A stretch of 9,247 nucleotides of DNA. Source: Cyanobacteria bacterium OH_CDB_58 (GTDB lineage Bacteria; Cyanobacteriota; Vampirovibrionia; Gastranaerophilales; Gastranaerophilaceae). The stretch spans positions 1 through 9,247 of the forward strand of contig JAEZLC010000240.1 of the NCBI GenBank assembly GCA_023435965.1, given 5' to 3'. The stretch's first letter is position 1, and each line of letters opens with the position of its first letter. This document shows, in pieces, positions 1 through 6,060 of this stretch. The translations under genes and the position numbers were made by a program. Under the pieces are notes generated by a model. That model was given only the letters and a program-made list of their open reading frames with translations, was not told the DNA's origin and ran no database searches.

Positions 1-438
1 CCCGGATATAATTTTAGACCTTTAGAAATTGAAGGAGCGGCGGGATTACAGCAATTGAAAAAATTGCCTGATTTCCTTGAAAAAAGAAGAGAAAATGCAG
101 AATATTTCGTAAAATTATTTGCTGATAATAAGGATTTCATGATACAGAAAAACCTTGATAATAGCTCTTGGTTTGGTTTTTCACTAGTGATAAGACCTGA
201 ATCCGAACTCAAAAGAGAAGATGTTGTCAAAAAGCTTTTAGACAACGGAATAGATTGCAGACAAATCGTTACAGGTAACTTTGTTAAAAACGAAGTTATA
301 AAGTATTTTGATTACGAAATATCAGGTGAGCTAAAAAATGCCGAATATGTTGATAAAAACGGTTTCTTTGTAGGAAATCATCAGTTCGATATTAAGGATA
401 AAATCGATTATTTAAATCAAGTTTTAAAAAATAATTAA
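1..438 (+). CDS. colD: ColD-like GDP-4-keto-6-deoxymannose 3-dehydratase, C-terminal part (DegT/DnrJ/EryC1 family)
   Basis: This is a partial gene: its 5' end lies before the window, and 145 codons are read in frame 1 up to TAA at 436-438. The visible part opens with [14 protein letters not shown] and [15 protein letters not shown]. Further on come [15 protein letters not shown] and, near the end, [11 protein letters not shown]. From memory this pattern matches the C-terminal half of ColD, a PLP-dependent member of the sugar aminotransferase fold. ColD removes the 3-hydroxyl of GDP-4-keto-6-deoxymannose on the way to GDP-colitose. Ordinary aminotransferases of the family usually have a GYN(Y/L)R(M/I)T.(I/M)QAA stretch here instead. 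The residue that separates dehydratases (His) from aminotransferases (Lys) is upstream of the window, so the reaction is inferred. The next gene, gmd, makes exactly the ColD substrate, which supports the call. The stop codon shares a base with an ATG at 438, suggesting co-translation. Confidence 0.72.
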   Translation, partial: PGYNFRPLEIEGAAGLQQLKKLPDFLEKRRENAEYFVKLFADNKDFMIQKNLDNSSWFGFSLVIRPESELKREDVVKKLLDNGIDCRQIVTGNFVKNEVIKYFDYEISGELKNAEYVDKNGFFVGNHQFDIKDKIDYLNQVLKNN

Positions 439-440
439 TG

Positions 441-447
441 AGAGGGG
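441..447 (+). promoter_or_regulatory. Ribosome binding site of gmd
   Basis: AGAGGGG lies 5 bases before the ATG at 453. It decides the start of gmd, because the earlier in-frame ATG at 438 would put this site inside the coding region and has only A/T-rich sequence before it. Confidence 0.65.
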
Positions 448-452
448 ATAAT

Positions 453-1541
453 ATGACCAAAAAAGCTTTAATAACAGGTATAACAGGACAAGATGGAAGT
501 TATCTTGCCGAACTTTTACTTGAAAAAGGATATGAAGTTCATGGTATGAAACGTCGTGCTTCTTCTTTTAATACGTCAAGAATTGACCACCTGTATCAAG
601 ACATCCATAGCGAAAACTTAAAATTTAAGCTTCATTACGGTGATTTGACTGACAGTACTAACTTAATTCGTTTAATTCAAGAAATTCAGCCAGATGAAAT
701 TTACAACTTGGCAGCACAATCACACGTAAAAGTTTCATTTGATTGTCCTGAATATACAGCAAATGCAGATGGACTAGGAACTTTAAGGATTCTAGAGGCG
801 ATTAGAATTTGCGGATTAGAGAAGAAAACGAAATTTTACCAAGCTTCAACTTCTGAACTTTTTGGGCTTGTTCAAGAGACTCCGCAGAGGGAAACAACAC
901 CATTTTATCCTCGCTCTCCATATGCTTGTGCAAAAATCTATGGTTATTGGATTACAGTAAATTATCGTGAAGGCTACGATATGTTTGCTTGTAACGGTAT
1001 ATTGTTCAACCATGAAAGTCCGAGAAGAGGAGAAACTTTCGTAACACGTAAAATAACACGTGCAGCCGTGAGAATTAAGCTTGGAATGGAAGATAAAATT
1101 TATCTTGGAAACCTTGATTCTAAACGTGACTGGGGACATGCGAAAGATTATGTAGAAGGTATGTGGATGGTTCTTCAGCAAGAAAAACCTGAAGACTTTG
1201 TTTTGGCTACCGGAGTTACAACTACAATTAGAGACTTCTGTGAAATGACGTTCAAAGAACTAGGTGTAGATATCGAATGGCAAGGTTCTGGCGTAGAAGA
1301 AAAAGGTATAGACAAAGCAACAGGAAAAGTAGTAATAGAGGTCGATCCTAGATACTTCAGACCAACTGAAGTTGATTTGTTGCTTGGAGACCCCACTAAA
1401 GCACAGAAAAAACTTGGCTGGAAACCTAAGTATGATTTACCTATGCTTATTAAAGAAATGGTTGATGAAGACTTAAAAGAAGCCAAGAAAGAAAAATTCT
1501 TAAGAGAACAGGGATACGAAATCCTAATCCCTCAAGAATAA
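453..1541 (+). CDS. gmd: GDP-mannose 4,6-dehydratase
   Basis: Converts GDP-D-mannose to GDP-4-keto-6-deoxy-D-mannose in the cytoplasm, the branch point for GDP-fucose, rhamnose, perosamine and colitose. The protein has 362 residues from the chosen start, near the usual length for Gmd (about 370). It is an extended short-chain dehydrogenase with the Rossmann motif GITGQDG at residues 9-15. The catalytic set is visible: STSE at about 132-135 and Y157-x3-K161 in [15 protein letters not shown]. The family signature [15 protein letters not shown] starts at about 186, and [17 protein letters not shown] lies near the end. An in-frame ATG at 438 overlaps the upstream stop, but the strong Shine-Dalgarno AGAGGGG at 441-447 fits the ATG at 453 with a 5-base spacer, and the family normally starts at this M(T/S)KKALITG. 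It forms an operon with the ColD-like gene and is followed by a terminator. No reductase or ColC epimerase follows it here. Confidence 0.95.
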   Translation: MTKKALITGITGQDGSYLAELLLEKGYEVHGMKRRASSFNTSRIDHLYQDIHSENLKFKLHYGDLTDSTNLIRLIQEIQPDEIYNLAAQSHVKVSFDCPEYTANADGLGTLRILEAIRICGLEKKTKFYQASTSELFGLVQETPQRETTPFYPRSPYACAKIYGYWITVNYREGYDMFACNGILFNHESPRRGETFVTRKITRAAVRIKLGMEDKIYLGNLDSKRDWGHAKDYVEGMWMVLQQEKPEDFVLATGVTTTIRDFCEMTFKELGVDIEWQGSGVEEKGIDKATGKVVIEVDPRYFRPTEVDLLLGDPTKAQKKLGWKPKYDLPMLIKEMVDEDLKEAKKEKFLREQGYEILIPQE

Positions 1542-1557
1542 TCTAAGATTCATTAAC

Positions 1558-1590
1558 AAAATACCCTATTATAAAAATAGGGTATTTTTT
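1558..1590 (+). terminator. Rho-independent terminator between convergent blocks
   Basis: ATACCCTATT (1561-1570) and AATAGGGTAT (1576-1585) form a perfect 10-bp stem with a 5-base ATAAA loop. AAA at 1558-1560 and TTT at 1586-1588 extend it to 13 bp. A T-run follows at 1586-1590. It ends the colD-gmd transcript. The opposite strand reads TTTTGTT after the stem, so it may also stop the PIG-L operon that converges from the right. Confidence 0.9.
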
Positions 1591-1610
1591 ATATTTTGTT
1601 GGGTTAAACC

Positions 1611-2321
1611 TTATGCAAGGTTGTTTATATTCGATTTGAAGTCTGAAGCATTCAAGATACAAAAGGCCTCTGCAAAATCTATATTTTTTAGTAACCCTCT
1701 GTATGATTTTAGACCGATAATCTTGTCCGCGTAAGATTTGGTTGCTATCTGAGATTCGTGTTTGTTTATCATTTCTCTTTTTTTATCCACAACAGATGTT
1801 ATATTTGCAAAGTGGCTTGGTACCGTAAGCGTAGACCATACTTCGTAGAAAGCGATTTTGAGTTCTTTCTTGTACTTCTTTTCTGATAAAAGCTTGCTCA
1901 ACAAAATGGCTACAGCTTTGTGATCTTTATGTTGGTCAAATATATTCGGTATAAATATGTAATCATAATTGCTAATATCTATTTCCTTAAACTGGGAGAA
2001 ACCATCAATTATACTCTTGTCTTTTAGTGCCATCATAGAGAATTTATTTATCTCGGCAACATTCATTGCTTCCTTAAATTCTTTTTCCCTTATGTCCTCT
2101 TGCTTGCCATATGTTAAGCAAATAACCTCAAAGTTGTTAGGGTACAAATTTAAAACCCCTCCGCAACCGATACTTTCATCGTCGGGGTGCGGTGCTATAA
2201 CAAGGCATTTATCTTCGTTTTTAAAGAGCAATTCAACAGGTTTTATGTTGAATGAAAAAAACATCTTGAAAACTTTTGACATAACTGCAGAGTGAACAAT
2301 TTTTAATATGTCTTTTTTCAT
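1611..2321 (-). CDS. PIG-L family deacetylase (LmbE-like)
   Basis: A 236-residue zinc-dependent N-deacetylase of the PIG-L/LmbE fold, the family that removes acetyl groups from N-acetylglucosamine-containing glycolipids, mycothiol precursors and nucleotide or lipid-linked sugars. The hallmark APHPDDESIGCGG is at about residues 43-55 and the second metal motif DQHKDH at about 129-134. By family knowledge the expected ligands are H45, D48 and H134, with D47 as the general base. YRGLL and AEAF near the C-terminus are also typical. There is no signal peptide, so a cytoplasmic or membrane-face role is likely. Its ATG shares one base with the TAA of the upstream glycosyltransferase (TAATG). AGAGGA at 2331-2336, inside that gene, serves as ribosome binding site. 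The setting suggests deacetylation of an amino sugar in a surface glycan. The substrate cannot be read from sequence. Confidence 0.9.
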   Translation of the reverse strand: MKKDILKIVHSAVMSKVFKMFFSFNIKPVELLFKNEDKCLVIAPHPDDESIGCGGVLNLYPNNFEVICLTYGKQEDIREKEFKEAMNVAEINKFSMMALKDKSIIDGFSQFKEIDISNYDYIFIPNIFDQHKDHKAVAILLSKLLSEKKYKKELKIAFYEVWSTLTVPSHFANITSVVDKKREMINKHESQIATKSYADKIIGLKSYRGLLKNIDFAEAFCILNASDFKSNINNLA

Positions 2322-3415
2322 TAATTATAATCCTCTTGTTCAAGAATTCCATCGACAAAATTTTTCCAGGTATATTTTTTAGAAAGTTCATAAGCGTTCA
2401 AAGAATACTTTTCATATAGTTCAAAATCTTTTTGATAAATATTACAAATATTTATCAAAGATTTTAAATAGCTTAAGAATGATTTTCTGTTGAAAATAAA
2501 AGAAGATTCATTTTCGACTATTTCTGCAACTCCGGCGGTTGAAGAAATTAAACAAGGTTTTGCACAAGCCATAGCTTCTATGGCTACCAATCCGAATGCC
2601 TCGTTCAATGATGGCAAAACAAGGCAGTCAATAGAATCGTAAAAAGTTTTCATATCAACTTTATTTGTAAGAAACTTAATTTTATTTTTTAAGAAAAAGA
2701 TAGAAACAAGACTTTTGTATAGAGGGTCAGAGTTATATTTCGGTGCAATAATTGTTGCTGAGAAGCTGTGTCTTAAAAGATTTAAAATTCCCAGTGCAAT
2801 TACAAAAAGGTAACCGCCCTTGTTCACCGAGCTTCCTGCTACAAGTCCAAAATTAATCTTTTCGCTTTTTCTTATTTGTGGATATGAATCATAAAAAGCA
2901 TGTGTTGCGGGGTATGATACAGTTACGTCTGAAGGGTTTAAGTTAAGGTTCTTTATATAATCCTCTTTTACGCAGTTTGCAACAGCGATGTATTTTGCTT
3001 TGTATTTTTTGAACTGATCTTCCTGCATTTTTATTTTTTTTCTTGATAAATATGTTTTGATAAGCCTTGGTATTAGCGGCAGATTCAGACATCTGCTTTT
3101 GAAGGTCTGAGACTGAAGGATGTATTTGCCAAAAGGAAAGGATACGAAAAGTGTTATAACATCATCAAAATTCTCTTCTTTTATAATCTTTTGGATGCCG
3201 CAATAAAATTCTTCAGAGCCGTGGCCGTAATCAATAATTCTAATTGGAAGATCAATTTCTGAGTGATTACAAGGTGAAGAGAATACAGTTATTTCTGTAT
3301 TATTTCTAGAACGCAGCTCATTAATTAATTGTTGTGCAACAACGCTTCCTCCGCCTTTTATGTTCGGAGAGAATACTCTTTCGATATTATCTACTATGAT
3401 TGCTACTTTTTTCAT
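2321..3415 (-). CDS. Glycosyltransferase family 4 (GT-B fold)
   Basis: A 364-residue retaining glycosyltransferase that transfers a sugar from a nucleotide donor to a growing glycan, probably at the cytoplasmic face of the inner membrane. The N-terminal domain has the glycine-rich loop IKGGGSVVAQQL (about 19-30) typical of GT4 acceptor domains. The C-terminal domain carries the E-x7-E motif as NEAFGLVAIEAMACAKP, with E272 and E280, which in this family contacts the donor. FGLVAGSSVNKGG (about 189-201) begins the donor domain. No transmembrane helix or signal peptide is evident. The gene lies 14 bases after the GT9 gene and overlaps the PIG-L gene by one base, so it is the middle gene of a three-gene operon. 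Its ribosome site is weak (AAGAAG before an A-rich spacer). The sugar and linkage cannot be assigned. Confidence 0.9.
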   Translation of the reverse strand: MKKVAIIVDNIERVFSPNIKGGGSVVAQQLINELRSRNNTEITVFSSPCNHSEIDLPIRIIDYGHGSEEFYCGIQKIIKEENFDDVITLFVSFPFGKYILQSQTFKSRCLNLPLIPRLIKTYLSRKKIKMQEDQFKKYKAKYIAVANCVKEDYIKNLNLNPSDVTVSYPATHAFYDSYPQIRKSEKINFGLVAGSSVNKGGYLFVIALGILNLLRHSFSATIIAPKYNSDPLYKSLVSIFFLKNKIKFLTNKVDMKTFYDSIDCLVLPSLNEAFGLVAIEAMACAKPCLISSTAGVAEIVENESSFIFNRKSFLSYLKSLINICNIYQKDFELYEKYSLNAYELSKKYTWKNFVDGILEQEDYN

Positions 3416-3429
3416 TTTTTAATTACTTC

Positions 3430-4407
3430 TTAAAGTATTTCTTTATTTTTTATCAATTCCAAAATCATATCTGGAGTTATGGACTTTATGCAGGGGGCAT
3501 ATATATCATTTTCGAGTTTTGTACAAATTCTATCACAACCTGTGTCGCATTGATAAGTGGGGCTTATAGAGTATCCTAATTCGCTGTAAGGTCCGCTTGC
3601 CAACGCCGGAGTCGAACCCATTATTCCTATTGTTTTTACTCCAAGAGCATCTGCCATATGAAGCGGTCCTGAGTCTCCTGAGACAAATATATCGGCTTTT
3701 GCAAAAAGTGCCGCACTTTCTTCAATGCTTAATTCCCCTGTAAAAAAAATTATATTTGAAACATTAGCAATTTTCTTGTGATATTCTCTTTCGGCCTTTG
3801 AACCGACCACAAATACCGTTCCACCGTATGTCTCAATCAGTTTATTTGAAAGATCTTCCCAGTATTGTAGTGGCCAAATTCTTCCCTGTCTGTTGTTATC
3901 ATTTTCTCCGCCTGGATTTACTATAAAAAATGGTCTGCTATAGTCTTTTATTTTATCATCGATGCTCGAAGTAGCATTTTCTGATAAGTATAGTTTCAAA
4001 TTTTTCGGCTTTTCAAGGTCTTCAAAAACCTCTTTGGCAGAATTGTAAAAGGCATCTACCGCATGGACTCTGTTTTTGCTTCTCAGAACAACTTTTTTAG
4101 GGTTGGCTACTGCAAGTATAAAGTTGTTGCGAATGGAATTTGACAGGTTTATTACTGCATCAAATCTTTCTTTTCTGAAAATCAGGCCAAGTTTGAAAAG
4201 ATAAAAATAATTGTTCTTTTTTGAAGAGTCAAAAACATGGACTTTTTCAAGATTTTTGTCATTACAAAGCAATGGTGCACATAGGCTGGATGTCAAAAAA
4301 TGGATAACTGCATCGGGATGTTTTTCTTTTATTGCCTGTTGAATAACAGAAGAATGGACAACATCTCCAATCGCTCCTAATCTGATAATTAAAATCTTTT
4401 TCGACAT
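3430..4407 (-). CDS. Glycosyltransferase family 9 (heptosyltransferase-like)
   Basis: A 325-residue GT-B enzyme of the ADP-heptose:LPS heptosyltransferase family, which adds heptose or a related sugar to lipid A core or other surface glycans. Residues 7-17 read IIRLGAIGDVV; D15 matches the catalytic aspartate of the family. FIVNPGGEN (about 161-169) with RIWPLQYWEDL and SGDSGPLHMADALG (about 243-256) form the donor-binding half. A cysteine-rich tail, C287-x3-C291-x3-C295-x10-C306, lies close to the C-terminus. The gene is first in the operon with GT4 and PIG-L, and a good promoter sits about 30 bases upstream. Whether it moves heptose is unproven; many members act on other sugars, and no heptose-synthesis gene is in the window. 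Confidence 0.9.
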   Translation of the reverse strand: MSKKILIIRLGAIGDVVHSSVIQQAIKEKHPDAVIHFLTSSLCAPLLCNDKNLEKVHVFDSSKKNNYFYLFKLGLIFRKERFDAVINLSNSIRNNFILAVANPKKVVLRSKNRVHAVDAFYNSAKEVFEDLEKPKNLKLYLSENATSSIDDKIKDYSRPFFIVNPGGENDNNRQGRIWPLQYWEDLSNKLIETYGGTVFVVGSKAEREYHKKIANVSNIIFFTGELSIEESAALFAKADIFVSGDSGPLHMADALGVKTIGIMGSTPALASGPYSELGYSISPTYQCDTGCDRICTKLENDIYAPCIKSITPDMILELIKNKEIL

Positions 4408-4436
4408 AAGTATTTCTCTACTCGACTTTAGAATTA

Positions 4437-4464
4437 ATTATATCATCCAAAAATAAAATAACAA
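4437..4464 (-). promoter_or_regulatory. Promoter of the GT9-GT4-PIG-L operon
   Basis: On the minus strand TTGTTA (4464-4459) is followed after 16 bases by TATAAT (4442-4437). TG one base before the -10 gives an extended -10 (TGATATAAT). A start near 4430 would leave a leader of roughly 23 bases before the ATG at 4407. The -35 box overlaps the tail of the preceding terminator. This is a match by eye, not a measured start site. Confidence 0.6.
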
Positions 4465-4493
4465 AAAGCTTCAAGTATTACTTGAAGCTTTTT
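4459..4493 (-). terminator. Rho-independent terminator after the SLH gene
   Basis: AAAAAGCTTCAAGT (4463-4476) pairs perfectly with ACTTGAAGCTTTTT (4480-4493) around an ATT loop, a 14-bp stem. Read on the minus strand, the stem ends in TTTTT and continues GTTATTTTATTTTT. It lies about 18 bases beyond the stop of the SLH gene and insulates the GT9 operon from it. Confidence 0.9.
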
Positions 4494-4511
4494 ATGTGTT
4501 GAAAAATTAAA

Positions 4512-5561
4512 TTATTCTATAATCCAACCGCTTGTAAGGTCAACTTTTATTGGCTGTTGAAGCTTGATTTTAACTATTTTACCTTCTTTAAGGTTTACTT
4601 TTCCGCCTTTTATTATCGCTCTTATTATTCTTTCAAACCAGTTTCTTTCAGTATCTGTGTTTATGTTTCCTGTGAAACAAGCAGTTTGGCATATAGGAGT
4701 TGTTATCGTCTTAGTGTCCAATCCTAGTTTGCCGTTTCTTACGAATAACTTAGCAGGTGTTATGCTTGTTATTTCTCCGTTGATTTTACTGGTTTGTGCG
4801 ATTAGGATGTAGTTTTCTTTAGACACAAGGTGCTTATTTGCTTGAGTTATGAAAATCTCACCTTTTTTGTTTACCTGACTCTTCAGTGAAGTACATAGCA
4901 TCACAGGAATTTTTGTCCCAGCAGGTATTGTGGCAACAGTTCCATCGATAGTTACGCCTTTAAGTACTATGCCTTCGCCTTTTTTAGCTTTCATAGCATC
5001 TTGTAAGCTTCTGTTGGGATATTTTCTAGCTTCGATTTGCATATTGTACAATCCGGCTGCAATTTCAGCTCTGCTTATAGGAGAATCAGTATTTTGGTAA
5101 GTTCCTATAGCCATTCTTGCTCTGTGCATGCCTAATTTGTCAGTGTTAAGAGCAGATACCATTATATTTACTGCTTCTGACTTTGTTATATTGTCTTCAG
5201 GTCTGAACATATTATCAGGCGTGTTTTTGATAAGTTCAAAGTTAATCGCTCTTTGAATTACATTGAATGCCCAATGTTTATAGGGTACATCTTTGAATTC
5301 AAAAGTTTTTTTCAATGGAGCATTTTCTTGATGTAATGCTTTTAGAACCATTGTTGCAAATTCCGCTCTTGTAGCCGACTCGTCCGGCTTAAAGGTCCCG
5401 TCAGGGTACCCAACTAGTGTATCTTCATCCGTTAATGCTTGAATTTGCTTGTAGGCCCAGTGATTAGGCTGTAAATCAGAATAGTTTTTCGCTAATGCGT
5501 TTCCTGCCAACATTCCTACAACAACAAAAGATGCAAGTATCTTTTTGATGTTAATTTTCAT
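4512..5561 (-). CDS. Exported S-layer-homology (SLH) domain protein
   Basis: A 349-residue envelope protein. Residues 1-24 form a signal peptide: KINIKK, a hydrophobic core, then NALA before the probable cut. Two SLH units follow: about 26-76, with NHWAYKQI, GYPDGTFKP and ATRAEFA, and about 87-138, with KHWAFNVI, NMFRPEDN and ITKSEA. A reduced third ends in PISRAEIAAGLYNMQ (about 160-174). SLH units bind pyruvylated cell-wall polymer or peptidoglycan. The rest (about 197-349) is a beta-rich region with IPAGTKIPVMLCTSL and cysteines C223, C291 and C295; I do not recognise it as a named domain. The ATG at 5561 was chosen over 5603 because AAAGGAG precedes it by 9 bases and the signal peptide then starts cleanly. 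The gene overlaps the ArsR gene by 11 bases. It is much shorter than SLH porins, so a tether or accessory protein is more likely than a porin. Confidence 0.88.
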   Translation of the reverse strand: MKINIKKILASFVVVGMLAGNALAKNYSDLQPNHWAYKQIQALTDEDTLVGYPDGTFKPDESATRAEFATMVLKALHQENAPLKKTFEFKDVPYKHWAFNVIQRAINFELIKNTPDNMFRPEDNITKSEAVNIMVSALNTDKLGMHRARMAIGTYQNTDSPISRAEIAAGLYNMQIEARKYPNRSLQDAMKAKKGEGIVLKGVTIDGTVATIPAGTKIPVMLCTSLKSQVNKKGEIFITQANKHLVSKENYILIAQTSKINGEITSITPAKLFVRNGKLGLDTKTITTPICQTACFTGNINTDTERNWFERIIRAIIKGGKVNLKEGKIVKIKLQQPIKVDLTSGWIIE

Positions 5562-5973
5562 TTCCACTTTCTCCTTTTTCGTCTTTCTGTGTATCTTCTT
5601 CATTGATATGTTTTATTTTACTATGCCAAAGAGCAATAAGTTCATTCAAAACGGGGATTGTTTCCTTATCTCTTGAATTTTCGATTACGTCAAGTTCAAA
5701 TACTTTTTCAATTAATTCTGAAACTTTTGTATCTTTTATTGAGTAATAAACATGTTTTCCGACTTTTTTTTCTGATAAAATATTATGTAGCTTCAACAAC
5801 TTAAGATTCTGAGATGTTCTTGGTTGACTTATGTTTAGAAGCTCGTGAATTTCGTTTACGTCTCTTGGTTTTTCAAGAATGAGAGCTAAAATTCGGAGCC
5901 TGTCAGAGTTGCCTAACACTCCAAAGAAGTCCGCAATCGATTTGAATATAGTACTGTATTTTTCACTTTGCAT
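5551..5973 (-). CDS. ArsR-type winged-helix transcriptional regulator
   Basis: A 140-residue protein with an N-terminal winged helix-turn-helix. FFGVLGNSDRLRILALIL (about 16-33) is the family opening, the recognition region is ISQPRTSQNLKLLKLHNIL (about 48-66), and the wing is KKVGKHVYYSI (about 69-79). Classical metal sensors have ELCVCDL in the helix before recognition; here it is DVNEIHELL, and the protein has no cysteine at all, so metal sensing through thiols is excluded. The C-terminal 50 residues are a helix and a highly charged tail (EEDTQKDEKGESGNEN), longer than in minimal ArsR proteins. Part of this tail may exist because its codons also hold the ribosome site and start of the SLH gene. 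A strong promoter lies upstream. By family habit it probably represses its own operon. It may also act on the divergent TPR gene. Confidence 0.88.
   Translation of the reverse strand: MQSEKYSTIFKSIADFFGVLGNSDRLRILALILEKPRDVNEIHELLNISQPRTSQNLKLLKLHNILSEKKVGKHVYYSIKDTKVSELIEKVFELDVIENSRDKETIPVLNELIALWHSKIKHINEEDTQKDEKGESGNEN
5571..5577 (-). promoter_or_regulatory. Ribosome binding site of the SLH gene, inside the regulator gene
   Basis: AAAGGAG on the minus strand lies 9 bases before the ATG at 5561, within the last codons of the ArsR-type gene. It fixes the start at 5561. No such site precedes the in-frame ATG at 5603. Confidence 0.7.
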
Positions 5974-6022
5974 ATAATTAACTTGATTTAATCTTCAAAA
6001 ACCATTAACATATTATTAAATA

Positions 6023-6050
6023 ATTATACGTTTATATATTATTTTGGCAA
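6023..6050 (-). promoter_or_regulatory. Promoter of the arsR-SLH operon
   Basis: On the minus strand TTGCCA (6050-6045, 5 of 6 to consensus) and TATAAT (6028-6023, perfect) are 16 bases apart. Transcription would begin near 6016, giving a leader of about 43 bases before the ATG at 5973. It lies in the 87-base divergent spacer, so any repressor bound here could also affect the TPR gene. Confidence 0.65.
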
Positions 6051-6060
6051 GCATTATTTT

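Noticed and set aside
438..452. ATG at 438 as start of gmd
   Set aside because: It gives a TAATG overlap but lacks a clear ribosome site; AGAGGGG sits correctly for ATG 453 and the family start matches there.
846..1486. Two antisense open frames opposite gmd (846-1181 and 1175-1486)
   Set aside because: They lie wholly inside a clear gmd gene and their translations resemble no protein family; shadows of gmd coding.
1969..2295. Plus-strand open frame opposite the PIG-L gene
   Set aside because: The minus strand encodes the APHPDDE and DQHKDH motifs; the plus frame shows no domain.
4564..4812. Plus-strand open frame with hydrophobic stretches opposite the SLH gene
   Set aside because: Hydrophobicity comes from the complement of the Lys/Asn-rich strand; no ribosome site and no family resemblance.
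5559..5603. Longer start of the SLH gene at 5603
   Set aside because: It would add 14 charged residues before the signal peptide and has no ribosome site; 5561 has AAAGGAG at a proper distance.
6005..6042. Promoter for the TPR gene (TTAACA at 6005, TATATT at 6035 or TATTAT at 6037)
   Set aside because: The boxes are not at usable distances from one another; AT-rich spacer produces such matches by chance.
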